NCBI RefSeq assembly: GCF_035222275.1
Contig: NW_026946359.1
Location: forward strand, 3,038,001-3,102,000
DNA length: 64,000 nt
Origin: Podospora bellae-mahoneyi
Lineage: Eukaryota > Ascomycota > Sordariomycetes > Sordariales > Podosporaceae
Reading direction: 5' to 3'
The notes under the pieces were generated by a model. The model did not search any database. It saw only the letters and a list, made by a program, of their open reading frames with translations, and was not told where the DNA came from. Positions 37,223 to 49,225 of this stretch are shown here, piece after piece (positions within the stretch are counted from its first letter, which is position 1; each line of letters opens with the position of its first letter). Both the position numbers and the translations under genes were made by a program.

Positions 37223-37846
37223 GGTCTGGGCGGTTTACTGGCGAAAGAGATGCTGGAGCAAGGGAACCTATTCATTACCTAGCTTTTGGGGGATGGTTCA
37301 AGAGAAGCTATGTTTGGGATCAGGATGAGGAGCAATAACCTTGGAGGTGTGTCAGGCAACACAAATATACTGGTTTTGTTGATCGTTTTTGTCTGTTATC
37401 ACGTAAGTTTCAGAGCAAGCAAGTCCATGGATGGTGCTCCAGATCAAGTTTACGCTTGGCCCATGCACACCTAGAAAAGGGGCAACAGGTAGCAGTACTT
37501 ACCAGGGATTATACTATTCCTCCCCAAGTGGTAGGCTCTTGGAAAGCTTATAGACGGCACACAACAACAGCGCAAGCGAGCGATAAAGCCCAGCTGACAC
37601 ATAGCAAAAGACTACGTTTTAGGGGTGGATTGTTGGTTGGTACACAGGAGGCCAGCGGCAGTGCTCGCACGATGCGATACGTCAAGTGAGACTCTCTCAG
37701 AACTAGTTTATACAAAGGGAATACAACTGCCTTCCCTTGCCCCACATCTCTTTTTCCTGCTCACTCTCAGTGTATGGTTGATGATGGGAAGAAAAAGGCG
37801 AGCTTCTATCACGCAAAGAACCGCTTTTTTGACACTAAACGGCAAT
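37223..37846. other. convergent intergenic between SDR and ATP3
   Basis: Contains both 3' UTRs. No coding, repeat or RNA signal seen. Confidence 0.65.
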
Positions 37847-39100
37847 TTACATGTCCGCAGAGGCGGTGGCACCAGTGATAATTTCAACCAACTCGCCGGT
37901 AATGACGGCCTGGCGGGTGCGGTTGAAGAGAATCTGGTACTTGCTGATCATCTCACCAGCGTTCTTGGAAGCGTTCTGTGACGGGTGGGTCAGATACCAG
38001 TTCATGAAACTCGTTTGAGTAAAACAAAAACTTACATCCATGGCGTTGCGGCGGGCAGAGATCTCGCAAGCGTGACCCTCAGCAAGAGCCCAGTAGAGCG
38101 AGTTGGCAAGGGTGTACTCGCGGAGGTTGGGAAGGACACCCTCCTCGACCTCGAAAGCGGCAAAGTTGGCTATTACAGCAAAAATTAGCCAGAGGTTCAT
38201 CAAGACATTCATGCATCGCGACAAGGTCTACGCACGGGAGTTGGCAAAGGCCTCCTCGGAAAATCCCTCAATGATGGTGGGCTCGTAGCTGGTGGCGTTG
38301 ATGAACTTGTTGTAGAGAATCTCAACCTCGGAGTAGTCGCCTTGGAGCTGGACGATCTGGTCGACGATGGACTGAGCCTCGGTGAAGGTGGGGACGTCCT
38401 TGCCAACACCAGAGAAGTTCAGGACGATGTTCTTAGCATGCGTACGGGAGAGCTGGGCCTTGGCCTTCTCGCCGAGGATGACGAGGTCGAAGTTGTCCCC
38501 CTCGGTGGCAGCCCTTCGGCGGATGAAGCGGGCAAGACCAGAGTGAACACCACCGCAAAGACCCTTGTCGGAGCTGCAGACGACGACGAGCTTCTTCTTG
38601 CCCTCGCCCTCGAGGGGCTTTGTCTCGGCCGACTGGTAGACCTTGTTGCTGGTCTCGCCGTAGCTGCGCGACTCAGTCATGGCACGCTGGGCACGGTTGA
38701 GCTTGGTCGAGGCAACGATCTTCATCGTCTTGGTGATCTTCTCGATGTTGCGAATCGACTTGAGGCGGCCCTCGATTTCACGGAGGGTAGCGAAGGTGGC
38801 GGCCGGAGCAGCAGCCCTGCATGTCGCAACCGTGGGTTAGTATTTTGTGTTCTTGCTGCATTGTCCTCTTTTCTTTCCGTCTTCATCTATGCCATCTTCC
38901 CCAACCCGGAGATGCTCTCTCTCCACCAGACCGAAATATATCGTGTGTTGTTGTGCTGTCGGTGCTGCTCGGGCCTCTCGACGGCTTTTGCTAGGGAGCT
39001 CGGGGCATGACGAAAAAGTCCAGGGAAAGGCATTTGCAACATACCGGGAGGAGGCGGCAGCGCCGGCTCTCAAAGCCGGACGGGCAGCTCTTGACAGCAT
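37847..39100 (-). CDS. ATP3: mitochondrial F1 ATP synthase gamma subunit
   Basis: Four exons, 39100-39045, 38816-38236, 38169-38036 and 37975-37847, give 299 residues. The N-terminus MLSRAARPALRAGAAASSR is an Arg/Ala-rich mitochondrial presequence. The mature part has the gamma signatures TLREIEGRLKSIRNIEKITK, MKIVASTKLNRAQ, VVVCSSDKGLCGGVHSGLAR, and the C-terminal helix YQILFNRTRQAVITGELVEI with ITGA. It forms the rotating central stalk coupling proton flow to ATP synthesis in the mitochondrial inner membrane. Splice donors include GTATGT, GTGCGT and GTAAGT. It is divergent from TOP1, sharing an 868-bp upstream region. Codon use is strongly optimised, as expected for a highly expressed gene. 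Confidence 0.95.
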
Positions 39101-39968
39101 GGCGAAAGGATCTGGGTATAGTTCTCTGCTGGCTGGCTGTGGCCCCGGTTGACCACGATAAATGTGCTGGCGTCAATTGAGCAGCAGCAGCGGGAGGTTG
39201 TGGCTCAATCGATCGGAGGTGCAATTGGCGTGAGAGGTTTGCTGAGCTTCGGCTCCACACGGACCACACCCCATCCCGCTTCCTGTTCGTGCCTCCCGTC
39301 CGCCCTCTCAGCCTGTTGTGGCTTGTCTTTCCGTGTTTCCAGGGTTCCCGGCAGTGGGCGGGGCGCCACAGAGGCTGGCCTGCCAGTGTTTGACAGCTGG
39401 CAGAGACCGGAATTCCAGTGTTGGATGCTCTCTTCAGGGCCCCACCAGCAAAGATGGTACTAGCTTAGTCATGGCTTGCTTTTCTCTTCACGCTACGAAA
39501 CTTGAGCTGCGTGTCTGCGAAGAAGGCTACCTTACCAAGGCTGGCCAAGTGTGGATCCCCCCGTGGCCCATAATTATCTTTAACCTCGTCCTGTCGCCCC
39601 AGCTCTGCTTGGATTCGTGGAATCCCTCTTTTTTCCCCTGCCTGGTTCTTCCTTCTCACCTCACACGTTCTCTGTCTCATGCATTGCCTTGCCCTATAGA
39701 CCAGAGGCCGTCGACTGCGCGTCTTTCCCTCATCCAAAAACCCCCGACTTTCCCTTCAGGAGCCGAGCAACATTCCTTCCCCTTCCGAGAGCCGGCCTTT
39801 CTTACAGGACTCGGCCAGTTTTGCTTTTTGCGAATCGCCCATTTTCCAGACTACGCCTACCGTCTTTGACGACTGCGCCGCTTCGCACCTTCCTCGCCAG
39901 CCAACTCCGCTTCGTCTTGTTGACCGATCGATTTAATATCAATCAAAACTCGGCAATCAAACTTGATC
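39101..39968. promoter_or_regulatory. shared divergent promoter region of ATP3 and TOP1
   Basis: The 868-bp gap separates the start codons of two divergent housekeeping genes. The TOP1 side is strongly C/T-rich (about 39590-39960), typical of fungal leaders. No specific binding site is called. Confidence 0.6.
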
Positions 39969-42900
39969 ATGGCTTCCGACAGTTCTGACGATGACAGGCC
40001 TTTGGCAGGCACGAACGGTCACAGTAAGTTTAACTACTCGGTGCCAGAGAAGAGATATTCTCTCGCTCTGCAACACCAATTTTTCGCCCCTTCAGGTATG
40101 CACTGTGACACGCCCTGGTATTCGTGCCAGGTTGACGTGGCACAGTCCTCACCGCGAGCTTTCGACTGCTTGCACTCGCCTGCCTTCTTGCAGGCCTCGT
40201 GCAGTTGAATGCTATTGTTGCTTGACGCGCAATCGAAGCACAACTACGGCAAGAAGCAACCTCACTGACATTCTCACCATCAGAGTCCGCTCCCAAGATC
40301 TCACCAGCCACCGACCGCAAGATGGATAAACTCGCTTCCAGGGCCCGTCCGGCGCCCCCAAACGTCTCGATTCGCAACGGCCCTGTGGAAGACAACGCGA
40401 TGGACATCGACACCACACCCAACGGAGGCCCCAAGCGGAAAGCGCGCAGCTCTGTTGGTCAGACGGTCAGTTACAAGGACGAGTCGGACAGTGACGATGG
40501 CGCGCCTCTGGTAGGTCATCTCGGTTATCATGTGTACAACTCCTTTAGCTTACCATCTCCCAGGCCAAGCGTCAAAAGTCCAAACACAAGCAAGAAGACT
40601 CCGATAGTGACGATGAGCCAATTGCGAGAAAGAAGAATGGCGCCAGGTTGCCTCCTTCCATCAAGAACACCGCCATGGTTGATTCCTCTGATGATGATCA
40701 GCCTCTTGGAACCAAGATCGCTCAGAGGAAGGCGGCGATTGAGAAGTCTGCTGGCAAGAAGAAGCCGGCTGCGAAGAAGGCGATCAAAGACGAGTCGGAT
40801 GACGAGCCGCTGGCTAAGCCCAAGAAGCGTCAATCAAATGGTGTCTCAGCCGCGAAAAAGACCAACGGCATCAAGAAAGAGGAGTTGGATTCGGATTCGG
40901 ATGCCCCCATCGCCAAGAAGGTGAAGAAGGAGGCTCCTGCCAAAGCCAAGGTCAAGGCCGCTGCTGCTCCTGCCAAAAAGGGCAGGTTGGTCAAGGAGGA
41001 ATCGGTGGCCAACAGTGCTGCTGACGAAGAGGAAGAGGAGGAGTATCGGTGGTGGGACGCGCCAAAGAAAGAGGACGATTCCATCAAGTGGACCACCTTG
41101 GAGCACAATGGTGTCCTCTTCCCGCCCGCCTACGAGCCTCTCCCCAAGGATGTCAAGCTCATATATGACGGCACGCCGGTCAATTTGCATGTGGATGCCG
41201 AGGAGGTGGCGACATTTTTCGGTGCGATGCTTCATTCCACCCAGAACGTCGAGAATCCCACCTTCCAGAAGAACTTCTTTAAAGATTTCAGGGATGTTCT
41301 CAAGGAGACCGGTGGTGCCAAAGACCAGAATGGCAAGCCTGTTGACATCAAAGAGTTCGCCAAGCTCGACTTCACCAAGATCTTTGAGTACTACAAGGGT
41401 CTCAGCGAAGCGAAAAAGGCTCGCCCGGCTGCTGAGAAGAAGGCGGAAAAGGCTGAGAAGGACAAGTTCGAGGCGCCCTACATGTACTGCAAGTGGGATG
41501 GCCGGAAAGAAAAGGTGGGCAACTTCCGCGTCGAACCGCCTGGACTTTTCCGTGGCCGTGGTGAGCATCCCAAAACCGGCACTGTCAAGAAGCGTGTCAT
41601 GCCTGAGCAAGTCACGATCAACATCGGCAAGGAGGCCAAGGTCCCAGATCCGCCGGCCGGACACAAGTGGAAGGCTGTGCAACACGATAACAAGGCGACA
41701 TGGCTCGCCATGTGGCAGGAGAACGTCAACGGCAATTACAAGTATGTGATGCTGGCTGCCAACAGTACCGTCAAGGGCCAAGCCGACTACAAGAAGTTTG
41801 AGAAGGCTCGCGAGCTCAACAAGCATATTGCGAGGATCCGAGCCGACTATACCGCTGAGCTCAAGTCCGAGATTATGGCTGAACGACAACGCGCCACCGC
41901 CATGTATCTCATTGACAAGTTTGCGCTCAGAGCTGGCAATGAGAAGGACACCGAAAACGAGGCCGAGACGGTAGGCTGCTGTTCGCTCAAGTTCGAACAC
42001 GTTACGCTCAGGGAGCCCAACACGGTTATTTTTGACTTCCTGGGGAAAGACAGTATCCGCTTCTACAACGAGTTCACGGTGGAACGGCAGGTCTTCAAAA
42101 ACTTGAAGCTGTTCAAGAAGCCTCCAAAGGCGGATGGTGATGACATTTTTGACAGGCTCACAGTAAGTTTTGATCGCTTTTGAGAAGGGCCCGCAGCTAG
42201 TCACTAACGCATCTGGCAGACCTCTCAACTCAACAAGCATCTCTCCAACTACATGCCCGGCCTCACAGCAAAGGTGTTCCGTACCTACAATGCCTCCCAC
42301 ACGATGTCAACACTTCTTCAATCTCTCTCGGTCGAAAACAGGACCATGGCTGAGAAGATCAAGCTGTACAACGATTGCAACCGTGAGGTGGCTGTGATTT
42401 GCAATCACAAGCGTACGGTTGGCGCAGCCCACGAGGCGCAAATGGAGAAGCTTGCAGACCGCATCAAGGGCCTCAAGTATCAGAAGTGGCGCACCAAGAT
42501 GATGATGCTTGATCTCGATCCCAAGCTTAAGAAGAAGAAGGGTGCCGAGTACTTTGCACTCGACGAGGACATTACCCAGGAGTGGCTCTTGGAACACCAG
42601 AAGTTCCTTGTGGAGGAGCAGAGGACCAAGATCCAGAAGAAGTTTGAGAAGGACAACGAGAAGCGCGTTGCCGATGGCGAAGCTGAGTTGGACGAAAAGG
42701 AGCTCAAGGAGCGCCTCAAGGTGGCTGCGGAGCTCGAAGCCAAGTACAAGAAGGAGAACAAGACCAAGAAGGTGGAGGCCGAGGGCAAGGGCCCCGCCGT
42801 CGAGAAGCTTGAGGCGGCCGTCAGCAAGTTTGATGAGCGCATCAAGACGCTCGAACTGCAATGTGCCGATCGTGAGGGCAACAAGGAGGTGGCCCTGGGC

Positions 42901-43112
42901 ACATCCAAGATCGTGAGTTTTGTCGCAATGGTCTTGTTTCCGATGTTTCGTACTAACCTGGTCCCTTCCAGAACTACATCGACCCCCGTCTCACAGTCGT
43001 TTTCGCCAAGAAGTTCAACGTTCCTATTGAGAAGTTCTTCTCCAAGACGCTACGCGACAAGTTCAAGTGGGCGATTGAGTCGGTCGGCGACGACGACACG
43101 TGGGAGTTCTGA
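39969..43112 (+). CDS. TOP1: DNA topoisomerase I (type IB)
   Basis: Five exons, 39969-40023, 40284-40510, 40564-42162, 42220-42912 and 42972-43112, give 904 residues. The first about 300 residues are Lys/Glu/Asp/Ser-rich with repeated SSDDD(R/Q)PL motifs and several KKxK signals, giving a disordered nuclear-targeting region. The core starts [24 protein letters not shown], includes [30 protein letters not shown], then [21 protein letters not shown] (catalytic Arg/Lys region) and [23 protein letters not shown]. After a charged coiled-coil linker, the C-terminal domain has the nucleophile Tyr860 in SKINYIDPR. It relaxes supercoils ahead of polymerases by transient single-strand cleavage. Introns have ordinary GTAAGT, GTAGGT, GTAAGT and GTGAGT donors. 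The large intron 1 (260 nt) follows the first 18 codons. Confidence 0.96.
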
Positions 43113-44181
43113 GCACACGTATAAGATCAGCTCCTTTTATCTATCTATTCTAATGCTGTATACTATATATCTTGGCCAACCTTCGCTGCAAGCCACCTTT
43201 TACGATATTCACGCATTGCATTCCAGACGACCACGGTCCGGCTACCCACATATTGGCCCCTTGGCTACACGGCGGGCTTCCGCCAATTGAGGCGAGGCGC
43301 AGTTTCGACGTTTCCCACTTTGCAATCTGGTCTGGGGCGACTGGCGTTGGTTTATGGGGGCAAAATTGAGTTCAGAGGAAAGAGGTGAAAAAAGAGAGAG
43401 GGGATGGATGTCCTATAAGGATCCCAAAGGAGTAAAACACCACAGACAGTTAGCATGAAGAAGCGTTGAATTATATCATGATGCGATGCAGCGGTTTCTT
43501 GCTTGAACATCAGGAATTCAGTGAAGTCATTGTTTCATTCTCTGCCAAGGATTCCATGCCTGATGACAGCAGAACAGATTCCAGTCGTGCTTGGGTTGCT
43601 CGTACCGAGATCTTGCTTGTTTGACCGTTGGCGATTGCATAAGGTGGGTTTCGCCAAGACCTCGCCCACACCAGCCACCCGATGAATGGCTTGGCGGGCA
43701 CGGCGGGCGATTCTGTGCCCGGCGACCCGCCAACTTTTCTCGCCGAGTTTCGATCCACATTCCCAACCTCCTCTGAAAACTAGACGAGCGGACGCGCCGC
43801 AATCCCTGCTGAGCTGGACCCTATCTTTTTGGTGCTGGGACGAGACTGATGACGACAATTGGAGGGTGGTTGGGATGATGTGTTTCTTTCCTTGGGAGGT
43901 TGTTGGTGGTGGTGGTGGGGGTGATGGATAAAACCGAGGGAGTGGCCTGGTTTTGGGGAGAGCTGCAGGTTGCTCTCTTCCCGCCTCTTTTTTTGTTGAT
44001 GTTCACTATAAGCGGATAATTTCTATAATTCCATTGTTGGGGAGAAGACAGCAAGAAATACTTTTGACGGGACTCGACTACCTCGTTCTTTTCTGTTTGC
44101 TCCCAGTGGATTGTTATCCCTTACATTTTGACGACATCTTCGACGGGTGATCCGGCTGAGACCGGCAGATAACAACATAAG
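43113..44181. other. intergenic between TOP1 and CRH
   Basis: TOP1 3' UTR on the left, CRH promoter on the right. G/T-rich near 43880-43930. No gene seen. Confidence 0.6.
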
Positions 44182-45704
44182 ATGATGTTCTCCAAACGAT
44201 GGAAGACAGCGCTTACAGCCTCCGCCGCGCTGGTAACTGGGGTTTTGGCACAGACATGGAGTGATTGTAACCCATTACACAGCAAGTCTCTTCCCACTAT
44301 GATCTCCTCCAAAACAACCTCATTAACAACCCTTTAGCAACCTGCCCCGCCAACACAGCCCTCGGCATGACAATCAACGTCGACTTCCGCCGCGGCTCGG
44401 TCGACTCCTTCATCGCCTCCGGCGGCACCCCTTCCTACTCCTCCGACGGCGTGACCTTCTCCGTCTCCCGCCCCGGCGAAGCCCCCCAGCTCTCCTCGCT
44501 GTTCTACATCATGTTTGGCAGGGTGGAAGTAACGATGAAAGCCGCCCCCGGAGCCGGGATTGTCTCCTCGCTAGTTTTGCTGTCGGACACGCTAGACGAG
44601 ATTGATTTCGAATGGCTAGGCGCAGACGACAGTGAAGTGCAGACGAATTACTTCTCAAAGGGGCAGACGACGACGTATAACAGGGGGCAGTTCAACCCTG
44701 CGCCGAATAATCAGGGGGAGTTTATCACTTATATTATTGACTGGACGCCGCAGAGGATTCAATGGTATGTTGGGGGAACGTTGGTCAGGACGTTGGGGTA
44801 TGATGAGGCGGAGGGGCAGTTTCCTCAGACGCCGATGCAGGTTAAGTTTGGGGCTTGGTCTGGGGGGGACAGCGCGACGAATCCTCCTGGGACGGTGGAG
44901 TGGGCTAGGGGCCCGACGGATTACTCTCGAGGGCCGTTTAGTATGGTTGTGAGAGGTGCGGTGGTGACGGATTATAGCACGGGGAAGAGTTATACTTATG
45001 GGGATAATAGTGGGACGTGGCAGAGTATTAGGTCGGAGGGGGGGAAGGTTTATGGGAATAGTGGTGGGGCGGGGGGGATTACGGTTACGGCGAGCGCGGC
45101 GCCGGTGGCGACAGATGTGAGTCCTACTGTCCCGGTTGGGGGGATTGGGCAGGGGGATACGGCTACGCAGACGGGGTGGCCTTGGGAGCCTACCGGGACG
45201 GATGGGGGGAGGGGGGGGCAGGGGGCGATTCCGGAGGGGTGGAGGATCACGCCGGATGGGAAGTTGAGGCCGGTTGGGGGTAGCACTGTGAGTGAGTAAC
45301 GTTCTTTGTCCCCTGATAGAAGAGCTGAGCGCGCTCGGGAAGAGTGGTTTCACTTCTCGGTGTCTTGGAGTGGAAGGCTAACTTTGTGATGGTAGACACC
45401 CCCAATCCCGTGCTCTTGCTTGGGCCATTCTTCCTCTTCGTCGCCACCATCGGTTGTGGACGGTGGAATTTCTTCTCGGTCTGAGAATATTTTGACGACG
45501 ACGACCTTTACGACTGTTGTTACGGAGACAACTCGTACAGTTTCTGGTCCTGGGGGTGGCTCAAGTTCCGCGGACACACCGAACTCTGGAGAAGCGCCGC
45601 CTCCAGAACCACTTGGGGCACCGCCGCAGAACGAGGCAGGTGGGAAGTTGATGCCTTTGATGATGGCACCGTTGGCGCTGGGTGCTGGTGTTTTGTTGCT
45701 TTGA
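44182..45704 (+). CDS. CRH-type GH16 cell wall transglycosylase, GPI-anchored
   Basis: Three exons, 44182-44281, 44338-45287 and 45396-45704, give 452 residues. Residues 1-23 are a signal peptide (MMFSKRWKTALTASAAL). The mature start TWSDCNPLHTTCPANTALG is the CRH family beginning. The GH16 active site is DEIDFEWLG (Asp120, Asp123, nucleophile and acid/base Glu121/Glu125). The C-terminal 120 residues are Ser/Thr/Pro-rich and end in a hydrophobic tail (LMMAPLALGAGVLLL) after EAGGK, a GPI signal. CRH enzymes link chitin to beta-1,6/1,3-glucan outside the plasma membrane. Intron 1 (56 nt) has a GC donor: CAC A|GCAAGT. Intron 2 (108 nt, GTGAGT, branch GGCTAAC) separates the catalytic part from the GPI tail; retention gives VSE and a stop. 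The 5' half is C-rich and the 3' half G-rich on the coding strand. Confidence 0.9.
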
Positions 45705-46601
45705 GTATGAGCGGGTTTGGCTTTTTGCATTTTGGGCATGGCGTTCGGGAAAGGGGAAACATACCATGGGTTTGGGGCTTTAACATGATTGACGGGATAG
45801 ACAGTATGGGGGATTTGTAGATGAGTAGACATTTCACTCGGGTGAAGTACATAAATATGCATAATTATTGACCAGTTTCATAACATAGTGCCAGTGGCAG
45901 TGATGTGATGACGTTTGTAAGGTAGCTTTGCTCCTGCCTCGAGGGCATGGTTTGCTCCTTCTGGGGAGTGCAGCCGTCAGGTGACTGTGGGCAGATTCTG
46001 CACCATCTATTTCTCAAGAGGATTGAAGATTGGAATCACGGCAACTTTGCACCAAACCTCCGGCTGACAACTGATCGAGACATACAACGCACCCCGGATC
46101 ACGCCACCGGCTTATCCTACAGGAAAGTCCAATTCCAAACCCATGCAATCTCTCCTTGCCAGACTTGGACTCACATCTTTGTTGTTTACGTTTATTGAAT
46201 TCTTTTCTGTCCCCATCCACCAACCTCCCGCTGGGGCGACGGCTATGTATGCTATATCCAACGGCAGCCTCAAGGGCGCGCGTTATAACTGACTGATATA
46301 CAAGACAGCTCGGGAAACCCGTAGCTCGAGGTACTATCTTTAACAAAGTTCATAAGTCATAATAAGCTAACCGGTGTGTCCATCTAGATGATTACTGGGC
46401 TGATGAGGTTGGCGTTGTGAAACGTAAATGGGGGCAGGTGTGCGGTAAGCTCTGCTGCCATGGCTGGAACGTAAACCGGCGACGATGCCTTCAAATTGGC
46501 AAAGTCGAATTCCTCCGACAAAAAACAATATGTTGTCGAGTCAACCGTTGATAGCAATCCGGGCTATAACAAGCAGTCACGCAAAACGTTGTGGCGGCAG
46601 T
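45705..46601. other. convergent intergenic between CRH and a membrane protein
   Basis: Both 3' UTRs lie here. No coding or repeat signal seen. Confidence 0.6.
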
Positions 46602-47204
46602 TTAACCACCGAGAAGTTGGGCCTTTTCTTCGTCCTTGGTTGCTCCAGAACCAGTCTTGAGCAACCTGTACAGACTATGTCCTGAGATGCTTAGGGTCAT
46701 AGCCGCGCATGTGGCCCAGGGTAAGTACCCCAGGAGGATCAGGTGGGCGCTCTCTCGACGTGCATATCCAACAAGAGCTGCAGCACCGAGAAGCGTGGTG
46801 TACACAAATAGTTGAAGAGGATCTTGGCTCTGTCGTCGCTGGGTAAACGAAGACACGGCGCAACCAAAGACCAGGCATGAGAAGAGCATCAGCCCCGGGG
46901 ATGGATGAAAAAGGAAGTCATCGGTGGTGGTGGTGGGTTGGTCTGCATGCTGCTGCTGCCCTCGGTCGATCTGGACGTCGATTAGCTGGGGATCAAGAGG
47001 CTGGGCTTGGCGATGACTTGGACTGACTCTGCTGTATCCTCGATTGATATCGTTTTGAACGGTGTATTCCCAGGTGACAACACTACAGAGAGTGCCTAAG
47101 CAGATCTCGACAGTGTCAATCGCCCAGGGCCAACACCCAGGGTTCCGAAGTAAGACTGTGGGTGTTTGCGGTAGGTGGAGAGGGCAGCATGCTTCTGAAC
47201 TCAT
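46602..47204 (-). CDS. putative four-TM protein of unknown function
   Basis: A single open frame of 200 residues from ATG 47204. Hydrophobic segments: WAIDTVEICLGTLCSVV (about 28-45), GLMLFSCLVFGCAVSSF (about 103-120), LFVYTTLLGAAALVGYA and LILLGYLPWATCAAMTLSI. Between TM1 and TM2 is a Gln-rich hydrophilic loop; the tail is short and charged (GSGATKDEEKAQLLGG). No known family is recognised. An upstream exon in the 47.2-47.9 kb region cannot be excluded because a minus-strand hydrophobic frame lies at 47580-47849. It is divergent from another small multi-TM protein at 48330, with which its last two helices share spacing. Confidence 0.6.
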   Translation of the reverse strand: MSSEACCPLHLPQTPTVLLRNPGCWPWAIDTVEICLGTLCSVVTWEYTVQNDINRGYSRVSPSHRQAQPLDPQLIDVQIDRGQQQHADQPTTTTDDFLFHPSPGLMLFSCLVFGCAVSSFTQRRQSQDPLQLFVYTTLLGAAALVGYARRESAHLILLGYLPWATCAAMTLSISGHSLYRLLKTGSGATKDEEKAQLLGG

Positions 47205-48329
47205 GGAGACAGCAATTGGCTAACTTGGGAATAGAATGAACTCTGAGATCGGTAAGTGCCGAGGACTTTGATGGGTCTTGTTCTCGGAATTGGCACGAGG
47301 TCTCCCAGAACAAAACCCCAAAATCAACCTCAAATGCCTGGGTTCTTCTTGACTATTATACCAAAGGAACACCGGAGGTTTCTGCATCATCGATACCTTG
47401 CTACAAGGCTTGGACCTCGCCAAACAAATGCTGAAGCGCCGTACGGGCTACCTGAAATCCAGTTCCCTGCCTTTCCGGTATTTGATGCTTCGCATCCATC
47501 GGACATCACACCAAGTGCGGCTCACCAGACTCATGCACCAGCATCCACGCCCGAGTGGTTGCATTCTTGTCCCTCAATCTTATTCCAATCCAGTAACGAT
47601 AGGCGAGAAGTGCGCGGGCTCTGGTTCAGAGGCCTCTTCGTGATGCCGCGTGTGCATGAGCAGCAAGGCGACCACATGCTGCAGGAAGAGATGCCTCACC
47701 ATGGCGAGGCTGACCTCCAGGCAGACAGCTCTCACCGAGACTACGGGCCAATCGCCCCCCACCATTATTTTGAGCCTCACCAGGCGAACCACCCCGCGCA
47801 CCATCTCAAGCATGCGAACCGAATTATCTGACGCTTCAGAGAAGCTCAAAGAGGTACCGAAACGCTCCCTTTTTGTGTGCCCGCGTGGGTTTCGTCTTCA
47901 TATCAAGGAAGTTGAGCGAGTTTGCATGTAAGTGCATCCATACATTCTTGTCGGATTTGTTGCCATTGGCCCCCCCCCCTCCCCCCGCATCTTTTGGCGG
48001 CCTTACTTATCTGCAACATTCACTTCGACTACGTGGTGAGGCGAAGCTGCGCCATCTACAGGTAGAGCTAGCTATCAGAGCTTGGTATTTGGAATACGCT
48101 ACTAAGCTCCCCTCGTAGGTGGGCGGTAAAAAGTCCAGGCCCTCCCCTTCAGGCCGTCAAGCATTTTTCCCCCCTTCTCGTCTCTGGATTCTATCCATGC
48201 GTATACACTGCAACCAACTCGCCCCAACATCGCCCCTTTTCTTTCTACACCACCTCGCGATCTCGCCAGACATTAGGCAGCAAAGGCCATAGGAGCTTTC
48301 AACCCTCATCCTATTGCCACTTCTGCACG
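47205..48329. other. divergent intergenic between two membrane-protein genes
   Basis: Frames at 47256-47831 (+) and 47580-47849 (-) overlap one another; neither shows a domain. A C-run lies at about 47972-47986. The last 150 bases are C/T-rich and look like the leader of the plus-strand gene. Confidence 0.45.
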
Positions 48330-49225
48330 ATGGAGCGCCCCGGTTTTCCCCATGGGCAGCTGCCTCCACGAGCGCGAGATCAAGATGTTCATAGTAAGGC
48401 CAAAATCTTGTCCTGCGGTGGCATGATTGGCACATCTATTCTTTTCCCCTTGGCCAACGGCGAAGGGAACTCCTTCCGCACCATGTGAGTAAAACTGTGT
48501 AGGCCATACGATAGAAGATACTAACAGAGTCACAGCACACTCATTCTGTTCATCATCACGGCTATTGCGTTCCACGCAATCTATACAGAGCCGTTCATTA
48601 GGTACTTTTGTCCACGACTGTTACGCCGCCCGTGTTTTTTCTCTAACAGTCATCTAGATCTGGACCTTCCACGGCCCCAGTTGCCTTGGTCCTATTATTG
48701 CTTGTTGTCATTGCCGCAGGCCCTACTAGGAAGGACCTGGTGCCTTGGCTTCCGCTCTTCGTAACAGCCTGGAGTCTTGTCACTCTTATGATGAACAAGC
48801 ACATGGCAACCGCGTCAGCACACTTGTCAATATCAGCCGACTATCCCTTTACAGGCGTCACAATTAGAGCTGAAACGGAGCGGTCCTTCCAGTCCATGTC
48901 CAGTCAGGACAGGCGCCAGCCCCAGTTTGAATCCAACCGCCAAAACCCATTGTACTTTGGACGACATGGTCCACCCTCCAGGTATTCCCAGAGGACAAGC
49001 ACAATGAGCTCAGACATTTCTCTTTCCAGCATGCCAGCGCAACGCCAGGAGCACTGGGATCCTCACACCCAGGCCTTTTTTGACAACCAGGAGATGCAGG
49101 AACTTGCCCGGGATTTGCCAGAGCCCACTCTTCCCAGGACTCAGCATGACCAAGAGAGTGACTTGAACACAGAAACTGAGACCCAGGCGTCAGAGACGGC
49201 CCGCTTCTTGCTTGGTCGTCAATAA
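48330..49225 (+). CDS. putative multi-TM protein with long cytosolic tail, unknown function
   Basis: Three exons, 48330-48484, 48536-48601 and 48658-49225, give 262 residues. Hydrophobic segments: CGGMIGTSILFPLA (about 31-45), TLILFIITAIAFHAIY (about 53-68), PVALVLLLLVVIAAG (about 81-96) and PWLPLFVTAWSLVTLMM (about 103-120). The remaining about 140 residues are hydrophilic, rich in Ser, Gln and Arg, and end ARFLLGRQ. Splice signals are consistent (GTGAGT, GTACTT donors; CAG and TAG acceptors) and preserve phase. No family recognised. Neighbour of the divergent unknown membrane protein at 46602. Confidence 0.7.

Noticed and set aside
40846-42300. 484-residue minus-strand frame opposite TOP1
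   Set aside because: Leu/Val/Gly-rich translation with no domain, fully antisense to clear topoisomerase coding sequence; explained by biased third codon positions.
47256-47831. 191-residue plus-strand frame between the two membrane-protein genes
   Set aside because: His/Pro-rich, no domain, overlaps competing frames on the other strand; too ambiguous to call.
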